64,000 nt of DNA from the NCBI GenBank assembly GCA_910575405.1, contig CAJTER010000001.1, forward strand, positions 176,382-240,381. The letters run 5' to 3'. The DNA comes from Clostridia bacterium (GTDB lineage Bacteria > Bacillota > Clostridia > Peptostreptococcales > Anaerovoracaceae). Within the stretch, counting starts at the first letter, position 1. Each line of letters opens with the position of its first letter. Made by a program: the position numbers and the translations under genes. Below are positions 32,493 through 42,402 of this stretch, in pieces. Under the pieces are notes generated by a model, which was not told the origin of the DNA, searched no databases, and saw nothing but the letters and a program-made list of their open reading frames with translations.

Positions 32493-35054
32493 CTATTCTC
32501 TAGCTTTCTTATTCTTCTCCCTGATATGCTTTTGCAAAACACGGGATACTTCCTGAACATCAATCGGCTTGGCAATATGGGCATTCATGCCGCAGTCCAG
32601 ACACTTTTTGATATCCTCCGCAAAGGCATCGGCTGTCATAGAGATAATCGGCAGATCCGCGTCTTCCCGATCCAGCTTGCGGATGGCGATAGTCGCGTCA
32701 TAGCCATTCATCACCGGCATGCGCAGATCCATAAGGATCGCATCGTAGAATCCCACCTGTGAGGCCTGGAATTTTTCTACGCAAATCTGTCCATTTTGTG
32801 CCCACTCAAGCTCCAGTCCAAGCTCTCCCAGCAGCTCCTCGGCAATCTCCCAGTTTAGATCATTATCCTCAGCTAGGAGCACCTTTTTACCCATGAGTTC
32901 CACTCTATTTTCCTCATGGGATGCTGTCAGAATCGCCTCCTCTGCATAGCCCTTCAGCCCATGGAACAGGGTTGAACGGAACAGAGGTTTTGAGATAAAT
33001 CCGCTGATACCGGCTTCTCTGGCTTCATCTTCAATCTCACTCCAGTCATAAGCGGAAATCAGGAGAATTGGGATATCACTCTCAAGCTCCCTCTTGATAG
33101 CCTTTGCAGTCTGGATGCCGTTCATTCCCGGCAACTTCCAGTCTAACAGAATAATCTGAAACTCATTATGCTGTTTATGCCGCGCTTTTACGAGTTCAAC
33201 TGCACTTTCTCCGTCCAGCGTCCATTCAGCCACAACTCCGATAGATTGCAGAGCCTTGACCGTGCTTTCACAGAGCTGCTGATCATCATCTACCACCAGC
33301 ATATTCCACTCCGGCAGAATCATTTCAGCCTCCATGACATCAGATTTTTCCATATCCAGTGTTATGTGGAACGTGCTTCCCTTGCCCAGTTCGCTTTCAA
33401 CCAGTATCGTGCCCTCCATAGCATCCACGATGTACTTCGTAATTGCCATTCCCAGGCCTGTACCTTCTGTCTTTCTGACACGGGCGCTGTCTTCCCGGAT
33501 AAAGGATTCAAATATTTTTTCTTTGAATTCCTCTGTCATTCCAATGCCGTTATCCGCTACGATAATGTGATTGCGCACATAGGTCTCGCCCTTCGGAGAT
33601 TCGTCCTGATACAAAGCAATTCGGATTTCCCCGCCATCTGGTGTAAACTTAATGGCATTTGATAAAAGATTGAGCAGCACCTGATTGAGCCGGACACTGT
33701 CACAACATACGCTTTCTACCGCAATATCATGAATGGATACACTGAAATGCTGACCTTTTGCCTTGACCTGCGGCTGTACGATGCTCACAATACTGTCCAT
33801 TACTTCACGAAGGGAAACCTGATCCACATTCAGGGTCATTTTTCCGCTTTCGATTTTTGACATATCCAGAACATCATTAATAAGCCCCAGCAAATGCTTG
33901 CTGGACAGGGTTATCTTTCTCAGGCAGTTCTGCACCTGATCCCTGCTGTCAATATTGGCAGTAGCAATTGCTGTCATCCCGACGATTGCATTCATCGGAG
34001 TACGGATATCATGACTCACATTGGACAGGAATTCAGACTTTGCCCGGTTTGCATCAACTGCAATCCTTCGTGCCTCTTCCAGTTCAGCCAGCTGCTGACG
34101 ACTCATCCTCAGATAAAGTATAAAAATAATACTCAGCAGTATGAGAATTACCACGCAGCTTGCCAGCGCCATAGCGCCGCACTGCAGGCTCAGATTCGAG
34201 ACCGACTGATCCAGCGGACCGTAAGGCATGACCGTTACCAGATACCACTCGGAGTAAGCCAGATATGTACCGTACATATGGCGTCTTTCGTTACCATATT
34301 TAAACACGCCTGAATAATTTTGGCGGTTCCACATAGCATCTGCCAGTTCCGTTACATATTCCTCCGTATCCTCGCCATTGAGCCCTTTAATCTCTTTGCG
34401 AAGGTACTCGAAGTAATTGGAACACTTCATGTCTTCGCTTCGGATGACAAAGGTACCGTCACGCCGGATAATATGAGAATAGACCAGAGATTGTTTGTCC
34501 AGCATTAAAGTCTCCCGGATATAATCGACCGATACTGCCGCTACCAGGGCAACGCACTCATCGCCATTTGTCATATGATAGTTGGCGGGAATTGCCATAA
34601 GCACAATGTTCCGCCCTTTACTATCCGTTCCCACTGCAATTTTTTTCTGGTTCTCCTTCAGGGATTTCATAAAAGGATCTGGATCCGTGACCGTCATTTT
34701 ATTCCCATAGATCATCTCAAAATGTCCCTCACTGGAGTAAAAACCCAGATAGTCAAAGCCTCTTGCCTTGGCTGTATAACGCAAGTTGTCCGCAAGCTTC
34801 TTATCATCCGCGCTCCCCGGCGGAAGCGTTTCCACCAGAGCCTCCACCTGTGACAGGCGCAGATCAATGGTCGTTTCAAAGTGCCTTGAAATCTGCTCGC
34901 TCATGTTGGACATGTAGATCGTCCCCACTTCACTGATGGTGGAAGTGCTTTTTTTGTTGATAAAAGTAAAAAGAACCGCGAAAATGACAATGCAGACAAC
35001 AATTGCTATAATAACGCTGAGAGAGAGGAACCGAGTAGTCTTACTCTTCATCAT
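32493..35054 (-). CDS. Hybrid sensor histidine kinase with two receiver domains
   Basis: An 853-residue membrane kinase. Segment 1 near residues 10-32, an external Cache-like sensor (about 35-285), segment 2 near 290-315, dimerisation/phosphoacceptor helix with SHDIRTPMNAI (His about 347), HATPase (about 450-570; ADNGIGMTEE, GTGLGMAITK), then two REC domains with phosphoacceptor Asp in LLDWKLPGMNG (about 638) and LMDLRMPVMNG (about 775). It should sense an external small molecule and phosphorylate the HPt protein encoded immediately upstream (2-nt gap). The ending domain order matches BarA/EvgS-like multistep phosphorelays, with the HPt as a separate protein. Start ATG 35054 has GAGG about 9 nt upstream. 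Confidence 0.92.
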   Translation of the reverse strand: MMKSKTTRFLSLSVIIAIVVCIVIFAVLFTFINKKSTSTISEVGTIYMSNMSEQISRHFETTIDLRLSQVEALVETLPPGSADDKKLADNLRYTAKARGFDYLGFYSSEGHFEMIYGNKMTVTDPDPFMKSLKENQKKIAVGTDSKGRNIVLMAIPANYHMTNGDECVALVAAVSVDYIRETLMLDKQSLVYSHIIRRDGTFVIRSEDMKCSNYFEYLRKEIKGLNGEDTEEYVTELADAMWNRQNYSGVFKYGNERRHMYGTYLAYSEWYLVTVMPYGPLDQSVSNLSLQCGAMALASCVVILILLSIIFILYLRMSRQQLAELEEARRIAVDANRAKSEFLSNVSHDIRTPMNAIVGMTAIATANIDSRDQVQNCLRKITLSSKHLLGLINDVLDMSKIESGKMTLNVDQVSLREVMDSIVSIVQPQVKAKGQHFSVSIHDIAVESVCCDSVRLNQVLLNLLSNAIKFTPDGGEIRIALYQDESPKGETYVRNHIIVADNGIGMTEEFKEKIFESFIREDSARVRKTEGTGLGMAITKYIVDAMEGTILVESELGKGSTFHITLDMEKSDVMEAEMILPEWNMLVVDDDQQLCESTVKALQSIGVVAEWTLDGESAVELVKARHKQHNEFQIILLDWKLPGMNGIQTAKAIKRELESDIPILLISAYDWSEIEDEAREAGISGFISKPLFRSTLFHGLKGYAEEAILTASHEENRVELMGKKVLLAEDNDLNWEIAEELLGELGLELEWAQNGQICVEKFQASQVGFYDAILMDLRMPVMNGYDATIAIRKLDREDADLPIISMTADAFAEDIKKCLDCGMNAHIAKPIDVQEVSRVLQKHIREKNKKARE

Positions 35055-35056
35055 CT

Positions 35057-35422
35057 CTACGCATCCTCACTTTCAGATTTAAGTGTTTCGATAGCAACAA
35101 CCGTCTTGTTGTAATCGGCTTCTACCTGTGGCAGCATATTGACTGCTTCCGGGTTCCAGCCGGAGCGGAGAAGTTCTGCCATCTCATTGCTGGATTCATA
35201 CAGGCCCGAAAAGCCCAGATTCTGGCATACGCCCTTGATTGTGTGTGCTGCGCGGAACGCTTCTTCGCCGTTTTCTTCCTTTATGGATGTACACAGTAAA
35301 TCAAAACTGGTATCATCTAAAAATTTCAGTACGAATTTTTTTACAATTTTCTCACTGCGCAGACGACCGATAACCTCATCGTAATTGCTGTCCATAGCAG
35401 CGTAGCACTCTTTCAAATTCAT
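35057..35422 (-). CDS. Histidine phosphotransfer (HPt) protein
   Basis: A 121-residue four-helix phosphotransfer protein with the phosphoacceptor in FRAAHTIKGVCQNLG (His 60), followed by YESSNEMAELLRSG. It links the hybrid kinase downstream with a receiver protein, most simply the REC-HD-GYP-GGDEF protein encoded just upstream. ATG 35422 is preferred to 35443, since GAAAGGA stands about 10 nt before it and none before the other. The three genes are packed within 40 nt of each other and form one operon. Confidence 0.88.
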   Translation of the reverse strand: MNLKECYAAMDSNYDEVIGRLRSEKIVKKFVLKFLDDTSFDLLCTSIKEENGEEAFRAAHTIKGVCQNLGFSGLYESSNEMAELLRSGWNPEAVNMLPQVEADYNKTVVAIETLKSESEDA

Positions 35423-35460
35423 AATCACGCGTCCTTTCTCCATTTAATGATCTTACACTC

Positions 35461-37557
35461 TTATGCCTGGCAATTTTCCTGTTCCTTGCTCGTGCCCTTT
35501 ATAGGAGACAGCTCGGAGGGGTTTTCCTGCAAGCTTTCCTGGAAAAAGCAGCATGTTCCTTCTCCCATCTGCTTTGCTGTGTAAAGGGCTCTGTCCGCTC
35601 CCTGCAGGAGTGCGTTATAATTTTTGCCCACCGTTCTGGTCAGCGCGATTCCGATGTTTACGGAAACGGAAAAATCCTCAAACTCACCGGTAAGTGTCTC
35701 TGAAATCCGCTGAATCGTCCGCTCCGAGTCTTCTCTGCTTTCCATAAAAAGCAGGAATTCATCGCCGCCGGCTCTCGCTACAATATCCTCTTCCCGAATA
35801 GCCTGCTTTAGCCTGCCTGCCACATATGCCAAGATACGATCTCCGAAAATATGACCCCTCTTTTCGTTTGCTATATTAAAAGCGTTCACATCTATGATGG
35901 CAAGGGCGTAATGCTGTTTCGAGTGTATCACCATGTAATCTTCAATACGCTTTTGGGCATAGGTGCGGTTTAAAAGTCCTGTCACTTCATCATAAGCTGC
36001 CAGTCGTTCCAGAGTTTTGATTTGGTTCCGTTCTTCCTGAATATCAATGGCCTTTCCGATAGCGCCCAGATACTGAGGAGGATCATCCTCTGACCAGGTT
36101 GTCCTGCAGATAAACCGTACCCAGCGGTAAGTCCCGTTCATGTTGAGCTTGCAGTCATACCGGGTAACAGGCTCTTCCGGTGTCGTGCCTTTGATAGCCT
36201 CTGCAAGCTTTTTCCTGTCTTCATCCGATGTCATGGCTCTCACTCTTTCATCGTGATGCGGATCCATAACAATTTCTGGAAGGCCGATCTTTTCCGCACC
36301 CCAGCTGGATAAAGTGACCATGGATGGCGAAACCTTATATTCAAACTGTATTTCTTCTGACATAGCGGCAAAGAAGTTGTATTTCATCCGCTCATGCTCC
36401 ACCAGATGCATGGCTCTGGCTGATGGTGAAAGCTCATCATGCTGCATAATTTCTGCCTCTATATCCTGAATCTGGTGTCTGTCTGCCTTGGTTTGATTGT
36501 GTTCCTTCAGCATTTCCGGCAATTGATCGGCCATCTCCCGCAGGCAGTCCATTAAAAGCGGATTAAACGTCCCGCACTGACCGCCCAAAATCATTTCGAT
36601 TGCTGTTTCATGGGAAAAGGCCTTTTTGTAAGCCCGTTCGCTGGTCAAAGCATCGTATACATCTGCCAGCGCTACGATCTGGGCAGACATGGGGATCTCC
36701 TCGCCCTTCAGCCCGTCCGGATAGCCGCGGCCATCGTATCGCTCATGGTGCCATCTGCAGATTTCATAAGCTGTTTTGACAAGAGGCTCATCCTTATGAA
36801 CCGGCAGATCTTCCAGCATGGAGGCTCCTACCGCAGAATGGGTCTTCATAATTTTGAATTCCTCGTCCGTCAGCTTGCCCGGCTTGTTGAGGACTTCGCT
36901 GGGAATTGCAATTTTTCCGATATCGTGAAGTGCCGAAGCCGTACTGATGAGAGAAATCTCGGCTCTTGAAAAGGAGTATTGATCCGTGTTCTGTGTCAAA
37001 TACTCTAAAAACAGCTCAGTCAACACCCTGATATGCATAACATGCAGCCCGCTTTCCCCATTTCGAAACTCTACAATATGGCTGAGAATTTCGATCATCA
37101 TGCTGCTCTGTTGTTCTTTTTCGTAAATCTGTTCTAAGACAAGGCCCACCAATTTTTGCTGCTTGGCATGAAGCATAATAGTATTTATTACCCGCTTATG
37201 TACAATCATAGCATCAAAGGGCCTGCTGATAAAGTCGGTAACTCCCAGTTTGTATGCCTGTTCCACGTTCGATGCTCCGCTTTCCGCAGAAATCATAATA
37301 ACCGGGATATCATCAATCCAGCGTGCCTGATTCATTGCCTTCAGGACACCAAAACCATCTAAGACTGGCATTACCAGATCCAACAACAGAAGTGAATACT
37401 CGGATCCACGCTGTTGAAGAATCGTCACAGCCTCAGCACCATTTTCCACTTCTGTAATATCATATTCATCTCCAAGCATATCCGCCAGTATTGCGCGGTT
37501 CATCTCAGAATCGTCCGCAATCAGGATCTTGTGCCTGGTTTTCGGATTTTTGGTCAT
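35461..37557 (-). CDS. Response regulator with HD-GYP and GGDEF domains
   Basis: A 698-residue output protein for cyclic-di-GMP metabolism. Receiver domain (about 8-130) with LLLDLVMPVLDG; HD-GYP phosphodiesterase (about 165-350) with ALHDIGKIAIP and HHERYDGRGYPDG intact; a PAS-like section (about 400-520; SWGAEKIGLPEIV); diguanylate cyclase (about 535-690) with an intact AGGDEFLLF signature. So both making and breaking activities look possible. ATG 37557 has AAGGAG 9 nt upstream; the frame is open to 37578. First gene of the operon RR-HPt-kinase, suggesting that phosphorelay signalling sets c-di-GMP levels. Confidence 0.92.
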   Translation of the reverse strand: MTKNPKTRHKILIADDSEMNRAILADMLGDEYDITEVENGAEAVTILQQRGSEYSLLLLDLVMPVLDGFGVLKAMNQARWIDDIPVIMISAESGASNVEQAYKLGVTDFISRPFDAMIVHKRVINTIMLHAKQQKLVGLVLEQIYEKEQQSSMMIEILSHIVEFRNGESGLHVMHIRVLTELFLEYLTQNTDQYSFSRAEISLISTASALHDIGKIAIPSEVLNKPGKLTDEEFKIMKTHSAVGASMLEDLPVHKDEPLVKTAYEICRWHHERYDGRGYPDGLKGEEIPMSAQIVALADVYDALTSERAYKKAFSHETAIEMILGGQCGTFNPLLMDCLREMADQLPEMLKEHNQTKADRHQIQDIEAEIMQHDELSPSARAMHLVEHERMKYNFFAAMSEEIQFEYKVSPSMVTLSSWGAEKIGLPEIVMDPHHDERVRAMTSDEDRKKLAEAIKGTTPEEPVTRYDCKLNMNGTYRWVRFICRTTWSEDDPPQYLGAIGKAIDIQEERNQIKTLERLAAYDEVTGLLNRTYAQKRIEDYMVIHSKQHYALAIIDVNAFNIANEKRGHIFGDRILAYVAGRLKQAIREEDIVARAGGDEFLLFMESREDSERTIQRISETLTGEFEDFSVSVNIGIALTRTVGKNYNALLQGADRALYTAKQMGEGTCCFFQESLQENPSELSPIKGTSKEQENCQA

Positions 37558-37708
37558 CAATGCTACTCCTTTTTTCAACTATTTACTTAAAATCAAAATT
37601 TATGTCCACTATATATCATTATATTTTAATAAAGCAAAAATAGCAATAGGCGATCACACATAAAACAAGGAAATATCCGGTTAAATCCGTTAGAATATTG
37701 CTACAACG

Positions 37709-37720
37709 AATATGCATATT
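37709..37720. promoter_or_regulatory. 12-bp perfect palindrome upstream of the recombinase
   Basis: AATATGCATATT about 39 nt before the recombinase start, with AT-rich flanks. It may be a binding site of the recombinase or part of its promoter; nothing else distinctive is in 37558-37758. Confidence 0.35.
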
Positions 37721-37758
37721 TGCAGTAAAGAAGGAATCACAGGAAACAGGAGGTTTTT

Positions 37759-38361
37759 ATGCAAAATCAAAGTACTATTTACGGTTATGCCCGCGTATCT
37801 ACGAAAGAACAATGTGAGGATCGGCAGCTTTTAGCTCTTGCCAGGTTTCCAGTCCAGAGGGATCATGTGTATCTGGATAAAATGAGCGGCAAAAGCTTTA
37901 ACCGCCCGGAATATCGAAAGCTGCTGCGCAAGCTAAAAAAGGGGGATACTCTGGCTGTTCAGTCCATCGACCGCCTGGGGCGGAATTATGAAGAAATCCA
38001 GAATCAGTGGCGCATTATTACAAAGGAAAAAGGTGCGGATATTGTTGTTCTGGATATGCCTCTTTTAGACACGAGAAATTCCAAAAAAGATCTGACCGGC
38101 ATTTTTATCGGTGATCTGGTTCTCCAGATTTTATCCTATGTAGCTCAGACAGAGCGCGACAAAATCAGGGAAAGGCAAAAGGAGGGAATTGCCGCTGCTC
38201 GCCTGCGGGGCGTAAAGTTCGGAAGGCCGAGAAAGGAAGTGCCTCAGGAATTTCCCCAGCTAAAAGCGCAGTGGGAAAACCACCAGATCAGTTCGCGGGA
38301 AGCTGCTCAAAAACTGGAAATTTCCCAGGATACATTCCTGCGGTGGATACATGGAAAATAG
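37759..38361 (+). CDS. Serine recombinase (resolvase/invertase family)
   Basis: A 200-residue small serine recombinase. Catalytic domain with YGYARVSTKEQ (nucleophile Ser 14), the MSGKSFNRPEYRKLLRKLKK region, SIDRLGRNYEEI and the long E-helix LVLQILSYVAQTERDKIRER, followed by a C-terminal HTH (ISSREAAQKLEISQDTFLRW). GGAGG stands 5 nt before ATG 37759. Size and order match Tn3-type resolvases and DNA invertases. No transposase, inverted segment or crossover site was recognised nearby, so it is orphan here. Confidence 0.9.
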   Translation: MQNQSTIYGYARVSTKEQCEDRQLLALARFPVQRDHVYLDKMSGKSFNRPEYRKLLRKLKKGDTLAVQSIDRLGRNYEEIQNQWRIITKEKGADIVVLDMPLLDTRNSKKDLTGIFIGDLVLQILSYVAQTERDKIRERQKEGIAAARLRGVKFGRPRKEVPQEFPQLKAQWENHQISSREAAQKLEISQDTFLRWIHGK

Positions 38362-38366
38362 GAAGA

Positions 38367-38399
38367 CCAGCGGTGCAGAAGATGGTTCTGCGCCGCTGG
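38367..38399. terminator. Hairpin between convergent genes
   Basis: CCAGCGGTGCAGAA (38367-38380) / TTCTGCGCCGCTGG (38386-38399): a 14-bp stem with one mismatch, between the recombinase and the carboxypeptidase; likely serves both directions although T runs are short. Confidence 0.65.
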
Positions 38400-38419
38400 C
38401 TTAACGGCTGCTTATCTGC

Positions 38420-41400
38420 CTATTTATATGTTTTGGCTGCTGGCTTAGACCACTTGGTGTAGTAGGTCTTGCCGTCGATCTTTTTAACGCCGCGTACCTT
38501 GTAGTAGTACTTCTTGCCCTTCTTCAGCTTTTTCGCATCTGTAAAGGATTTTACCTTGGAAGTTTTCGACGTATAGACTTTCTTGTAGCCTTTATTTTTA
38601 GCCGTGGAGCGGTAAACCTGATATTTATCTACACTGTAGCTTCCGCCCTTTTTCCATGCGACCTTAATTCCCTTTGAAGTTTTGGCAGCTTTCACTGTCA
38701 CCTTCGTATTTTTTACACCCTTGATAGTCTCTGCCTTTTTGTCTGCAGCTGACAGGAAGTCTCCGCCCAGCATTTTCTCATAAATAGCGTTTGCTACATA
38801 GCGGTAATCGTCCTGCTGGTGTGCCTTGTTGGTCATGGTGTTGGCAAAGAGAGTCATCTTCACGCCATCCTTGGCATAGTCGATGGCCTGCACCGTATTC
38901 TTGTATTTTTCAATATGAGAAGCTGCCATAAAGCCTTCGATAGGATAGTCAGAGGTGGTTTTAATGAGCACCTTTGCCTCTTTTGGAACCGAAGTAATGA
39001 AGTTTCCACCATATCCGTACATGATGTTGTCCTTTTCCAGCCTGTAGTTTGCTGTAATCAGGCTGTCAGCCTCATAAGACACGGTGGTTAGTGCATCATA
39101 GCCGCCGCCGCTCGTATATTCCAGAGCCACTCCCATATCCTGCGCGGCCCTCAGAGCGTTGGCCGTATATCCAATATATGGTTTTCCTGCCTTTACCAAA
39201 TCCTTTTCCGCATCCGTCAGAGCGCGGTTTCCGGCGATCACGTCTGCATCATGCGCATCTGATACCAGAGTAAAGCCAAGCTGCTTGCTGTAAGCAAAGA
39301 GATCCCAACCCAGGTTCGTATTCAGTCTGTCCTGATACCGCTGCACACCATAGCTGCCATCTCCATCCGCTGCAAAAGCAGACCCGGTTCTGCCCGGCAC
39401 ATAAACTTTTACCGACTTTTTGATAACCTTAGCCTTTGGCGCTGTTTTTACGGAAGCGCCTTTCAGAACATAGCTTCCCTTTACTGCATCAAAGTCCTTT
39501 GTGTATACCAGGAAGTCTCCCTTATAGGCGCCGCTTGTGATCATGCCAACTTTCTTGTTCTTTTTCAGCAGAGCATTGACTGCTTTTACCGCATCGATGC
39601 TGTTGTTTTTCAGAACTGTGTAGTCGCCGCTTCCGCTCTTTGCGGTTTTGAAGGAAGGAGTCTTTGTTACAGCCTTCATCTGAGAAGCTTTGATTGCTCC
39701 TTCTTTTGTGATGACGGACATGTCAAAGCCTCGCAGGTGTGAAAATGCGGTAAGCGGCTCGGAGTAGAGGTCGCTCCAGTCTGTAATTACAACGTTGTTG
39801 TAAAGGGCCGCATTGGCCATATTTCTCTTGCCCTGATGCATATCAACAACAATCGAGCCCTTTGCATATGTTTTCCCACCTATTTTCACATCCTGGGTGA
39901 GCGCCTTCAGCTTTACATCGTTTCTCAGCAGGTATGTGATGATTTCCTTTGCTGCTGCCGTATCCTGCTGCAGACTGGATTTTATCGGGATGATGTAGTA
40001 TTCGGGGAAGAAATTATTGTTTTCTTTATTCTTTTTACGGAACACATCTGCCTCTGCGCCAACTTCATCGCTCTGGCTCACATACCATGGGCGGATGGAG
40101 TCTGCGTCTGTATTTTCAACACCCCGTTTGAAGAATTCTACCTGATTGCTGTACATTCGTTCCTTGTTCTTTGCAACAAAGGCAGCATTTCCGATAAATC
40201 CGTATTTGATGGCGTCAACTGCATCCTTGCTGCCGTAAGGCACTTCTACGGTAAAGCCGTTGGTGCCGTGGAGGAAGGAGTACTGCGGCGTGTAGCTGGT
40301 GGACATATCATCGAAGGGTTCTGCCCAGTTTTTCTTGCCGTCTTTGATGGTCAGGTAGTCACGCATCGGCATCTGGAAGCTGTTGAGCTTTTCGTTGTTG
40401 GCAATAGCCGTTGCTCCAAAGTTCTCCCCCTGCTCTAAGGCCGTGTCCATGAACAGATCATATTCGGCGTTTGGCTCATGGGTCGGGGAGCACGGCTCTA
40501 CCTGGAACTGCTTGTAATATCCGTGGATCTCATGGAACGAAACTGGGTTCCACTTTGCTATGAGCTGTGCCATGGCCTGTGTCTCTGCCTGTGTCTGGAA
40601 GGTGTTGTCCCGATTCAGGTCAAAGGAGTTGGAATTGGTACGGGTCAGCGCCGTTCTTCCATCCGCGTTTTCAGATGGAACGATGATGAAAAATACGTCT
40701 TTCAGAATGTCCTTCACATTGAGGGATGTATTCTGCATATTATAGTACTTCTTCATCTGTTCTTCCGTCAGATCTACAGAAGCATCAGCGGAATGTCCCG
40801 GATCGCTTGGCTCAAATTTGCCTTCGCCCTGGATGTAGCCCACTCCTGTTACTTTGTCTTTAATCAGCTCAGACCAGACTTTGCCGTCCTGCGCCATTTC
40901 GGACTTCACAGCAGCCTGCCCTTCCGCGGTCAGACTGGAAATGCTGGTATAGGGGACCTTTCCGTTTCCTTCAGCAGCCTCAACGATTGCTTTTACAAAG
41001 TCGAGACAGGCATCCGCCCCGATAATTTCATCCGCGTGGATGTTGCTGTACATAACGGGAGCTTTGTAGCTCAGGCTTCCTGATTTGATTTCCGAAAGTA
41101 CTGCGGCTGGATCCGACTCTGCCCGGTCGGACAGCCTTCTGTGGTTGTCCAGATCAGAAGCAGACGCTGCTACGAATATAGCGTTCATGGGATAACCTGC
41201 TGAAGATGTGCCAAACTGCTCTACTTTCGCATAAAGTCCTGCACTGTTTGCTCTTGCTGCCAGCTCTGCCAGCTCTTTGTCCGACTGGCTCTGGGTGCGG
41301 AAGGAATCATAAGGTCTTACCCATACCTTCGTGCTTCCCAGATCCGCATCGCCCTGCCGGCATTTCAATGTATATTCTCCGGTATAATCTAAAATCTTGT

Positions 41401-41920
41401 TTCTTACAAGAGCTCTGTCCCGGTTGTCAATACCATTATAGCCGAACAGAGTTTTGGCGTTAAAGCTCACCTGAAGGTATACCTCGTTCCCTTCCTGGAC
41501 TGCGGAATTTTGAACATCCGTAAACATAGCTGTCTTAGCCTGACCGCCGGTCTTGGGGTTCGTAGCTACGGTTTTCCATTCGTCCAGCGGGCCGCCCAGA
41601 TACTGGTGGGGGAAAAGCTTTGTATCCTGCATCCCTGTTTCTCTGGCAAGGCTCCATTTGATGGTTTTATCACGGATGGCCTGCTCCAGCTCTTCCTTGG
41701 TCATCTTAACCTTCACCTTGGCTGTAAAACTGCGGGTCTCTGTTAGGGAAATAGCATCTTCACCCTGGCCTGTCGTGTTTTCAAAAATAACTGTGTCGGA
41801 AGCTGCCTCCTCAGCAGCAAAGGATGGAACGGTTACTGCAAAAGAGGTGCATACCATCACTGCAGACAGAGCGATAGCCAGTACCTTACTCCTCAAGTTC
41901 TTCTCTCTTAAATAACTCAT
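38420..41920 (-). CDS. Secreted M14 zinc carboxypeptidase with C-terminal Fn3-like domain
   Basis: A 1166-residue exported enzyme. Signal peptide of about 35 residues (LRSKVLAIALSAVMVCTSFA...FAAEEA). M14 domain: first zinc ligands in NIHADEIIGAD (His/Glu about 294-297), third ligand in SFHEIHGYY (about 465), catalytic Glu in GFTVEVPYG (about 557). The middle (about 650-1050) is an uncharacterised strand-rich region, and the last ~95 residues form a lysine/tyrosine-rich Fn3-like module (VAWKKGGSYSVDKYQVYRST...YYYKVRG), common at the ends of clostridial cell-wall proteins. GGAGG 5 nt before ATG 41920. It should trim peptides outside the cell, feeding the peptide-using metabolism suggested elsewhere. 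Confidence 0.88.
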   Translation of the reverse strand: MSYLREKNLRSKVLAIALSAVMVCTSFAVTVPSFAAEEAASDTVIFENTTGQGEDAISLTETRSFTAKVKVKMTKEELEQAIRDKTIKWSLARETGMQDTKLFPHQYLGGPLDEWKTVATNPKTGGQAKTAMFTDVQNSAVQEGNEVYLQVSFNAKTLFGYNGIDNRDRALVRNKILDYTGEYTLKCRQGDADLGSTKVWVRPYDSFRTQSQSDKELAELAARANSAGLYAKVEQFGTSSAGYPMNAIFVAASASDLDNHRRLSDRAESDPAAVLSEIKSGSLSYKAPVMYSNIHADEIIGADACLDFVKAIVEAAEGNGKVPYTSISSLTAEGQAAVKSEMAQDGKVWSELIKDKVTGVGYIQGEGKFEPSDPGHSADASVDLTEEQMKKYYNMQNTSLNVKDILKDVFFIIVPSENADGRTALTRTNSNSFDLNRDNTFQTQAETQAMAQLIAKWNPVSFHEIHGYYKQFQVEPCSPTHEPNAEYDLFMDTALEQGENFGATAIANNEKLNSFQMPMRDYLTIKDGKKNWAEPFDDMSTSYTPQYSFLHGTNGFTVEVPYGSKDAVDAIKYGFIGNAAFVAKNKERMYSNQVEFFKRGVENTDADSIRPWYVSQSDEVGAEADVFRKKNKENNNFFPEYYIIPIKSSLQQDTAAAKEIITYLLRNDVKLKALTQDVKIGGKTYAKGSIVVDMHQGKRNMANAALYNNVVITDWSDLYSEPLTAFSHLRGFDMSVITKEGAIKASQMKAVTKTPSFKTAKSGSGDYTVLKNNSIDAVKAVNALLKKNKKVGMITSGAYKGDFLVYTKDFDAVKGSYVLKGASVKTAPKAKVIKKSVKVYVPGRTGSAFAADGDGSYGVQRYQDRLNTNLGWDLFAYSKQLGFTLVSDAHDADVIAGNRALTDAEKDLVKAGKPYIGYTANALRAAQDMGVALEYTSGGGYDALTTVSYEADSLITANYRLEKDNIMYGYGGNFITSVPKEAKVLIKTTSDYPIEGFMAASHIEKYKNTVQAIDYAKDGVKMTLFANTMTNKAHQQDDYRYVANAIYEKMLGGDFLSAADKKAETIKGVKNTKVTVKAAKTSKGIKVAWKKGGSYSVDKYQVYRSTAKNKGYKKVYTSKTSKVKSFTDAKKLKKGKKYYYKVRGVKKIDGKTYYTKWSKPAAKTYK

Positions 41921-42086
41921 ATTGACCTCCATATCCTTGAAGATAGTTATGGATCATAAATTGTTTTCATAAGCGCTTATTACGGCAACTTTACCATATT
42001 CATACAGGGAAAGTCAATAGAATTTTCCGAATATTTATAAATAACAGAAATCGTATAAATATGCGTATATGCACAAATATACGCCG

Positions 42087-42349
42087 CTATTTTTCCTTTT
42101 GCCTTGTGCATTCAAGACATTTCTCTTCTTCTAATTGCCTGAAATCCGAAACAGCCTTCAGATAATTGATTTGCCTGCCGCTTTCACATGTGATGCTGTC
42201 CAGTTTCTGCTTATACAAAATATTCGCGTAATCCCATATTTTCTTTTATGACTGTGGGACTCTTCTTTGTTGGAATAGACGAAAGGAAAATCTTTGCGCA
42301 GATAATTAATATATTCATCAGATACATTGTACAGCTTTATCTCACTCAT
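42087..42349 (-). pseudogene. ToxN/AbiQ-like endoribonuclease toxin remnant
   Basis: ATG 42349 opens MSEIKLYNVSDEYINYLRKD then FPFVYSNKEESHSHKRKY, matching the start of type III toxins of the ToxN/AbiQ family. After some 45 residues the frame is wrong; shifting it gives IWDYANILYKQKLDSI and SDFRQLEEEKCLECTRQKEK, the usual end of these proteins (about 50 residues). The ~75 central residues are missing, so a deletion with a frameshift removed the catalytic centre. It lies directly behind antitoxin-type repeats and a terminator hairpin in the standard type III order. Confidence 0.7.
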
Positions 42350-42371
42350 TGCTCTGGCCACGCCTGTTCCT

Positions 42372-42402
42372 ATAAGGAAAGAGAGTGGTTTACTCCACTC
42401 TC
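42372..42402 (-). terminator. Hairpin between toxI-like repeats and toxN-like gene
   Basis: GAGAGTGG (42381-42388) / CCACTCTC (42395-42402), followed on the minus strand by TTTCCTT. In type III systems a leaky terminator at this place sets the antitoxin RNA to toxin mRNA ratio. Confidence 0.6.

Noticed and set aside
39836..41083. Two ~200-codon plus-strand frames
   Set aside because: Shadows of the M14 carboxypeptidase; no supporting signals.
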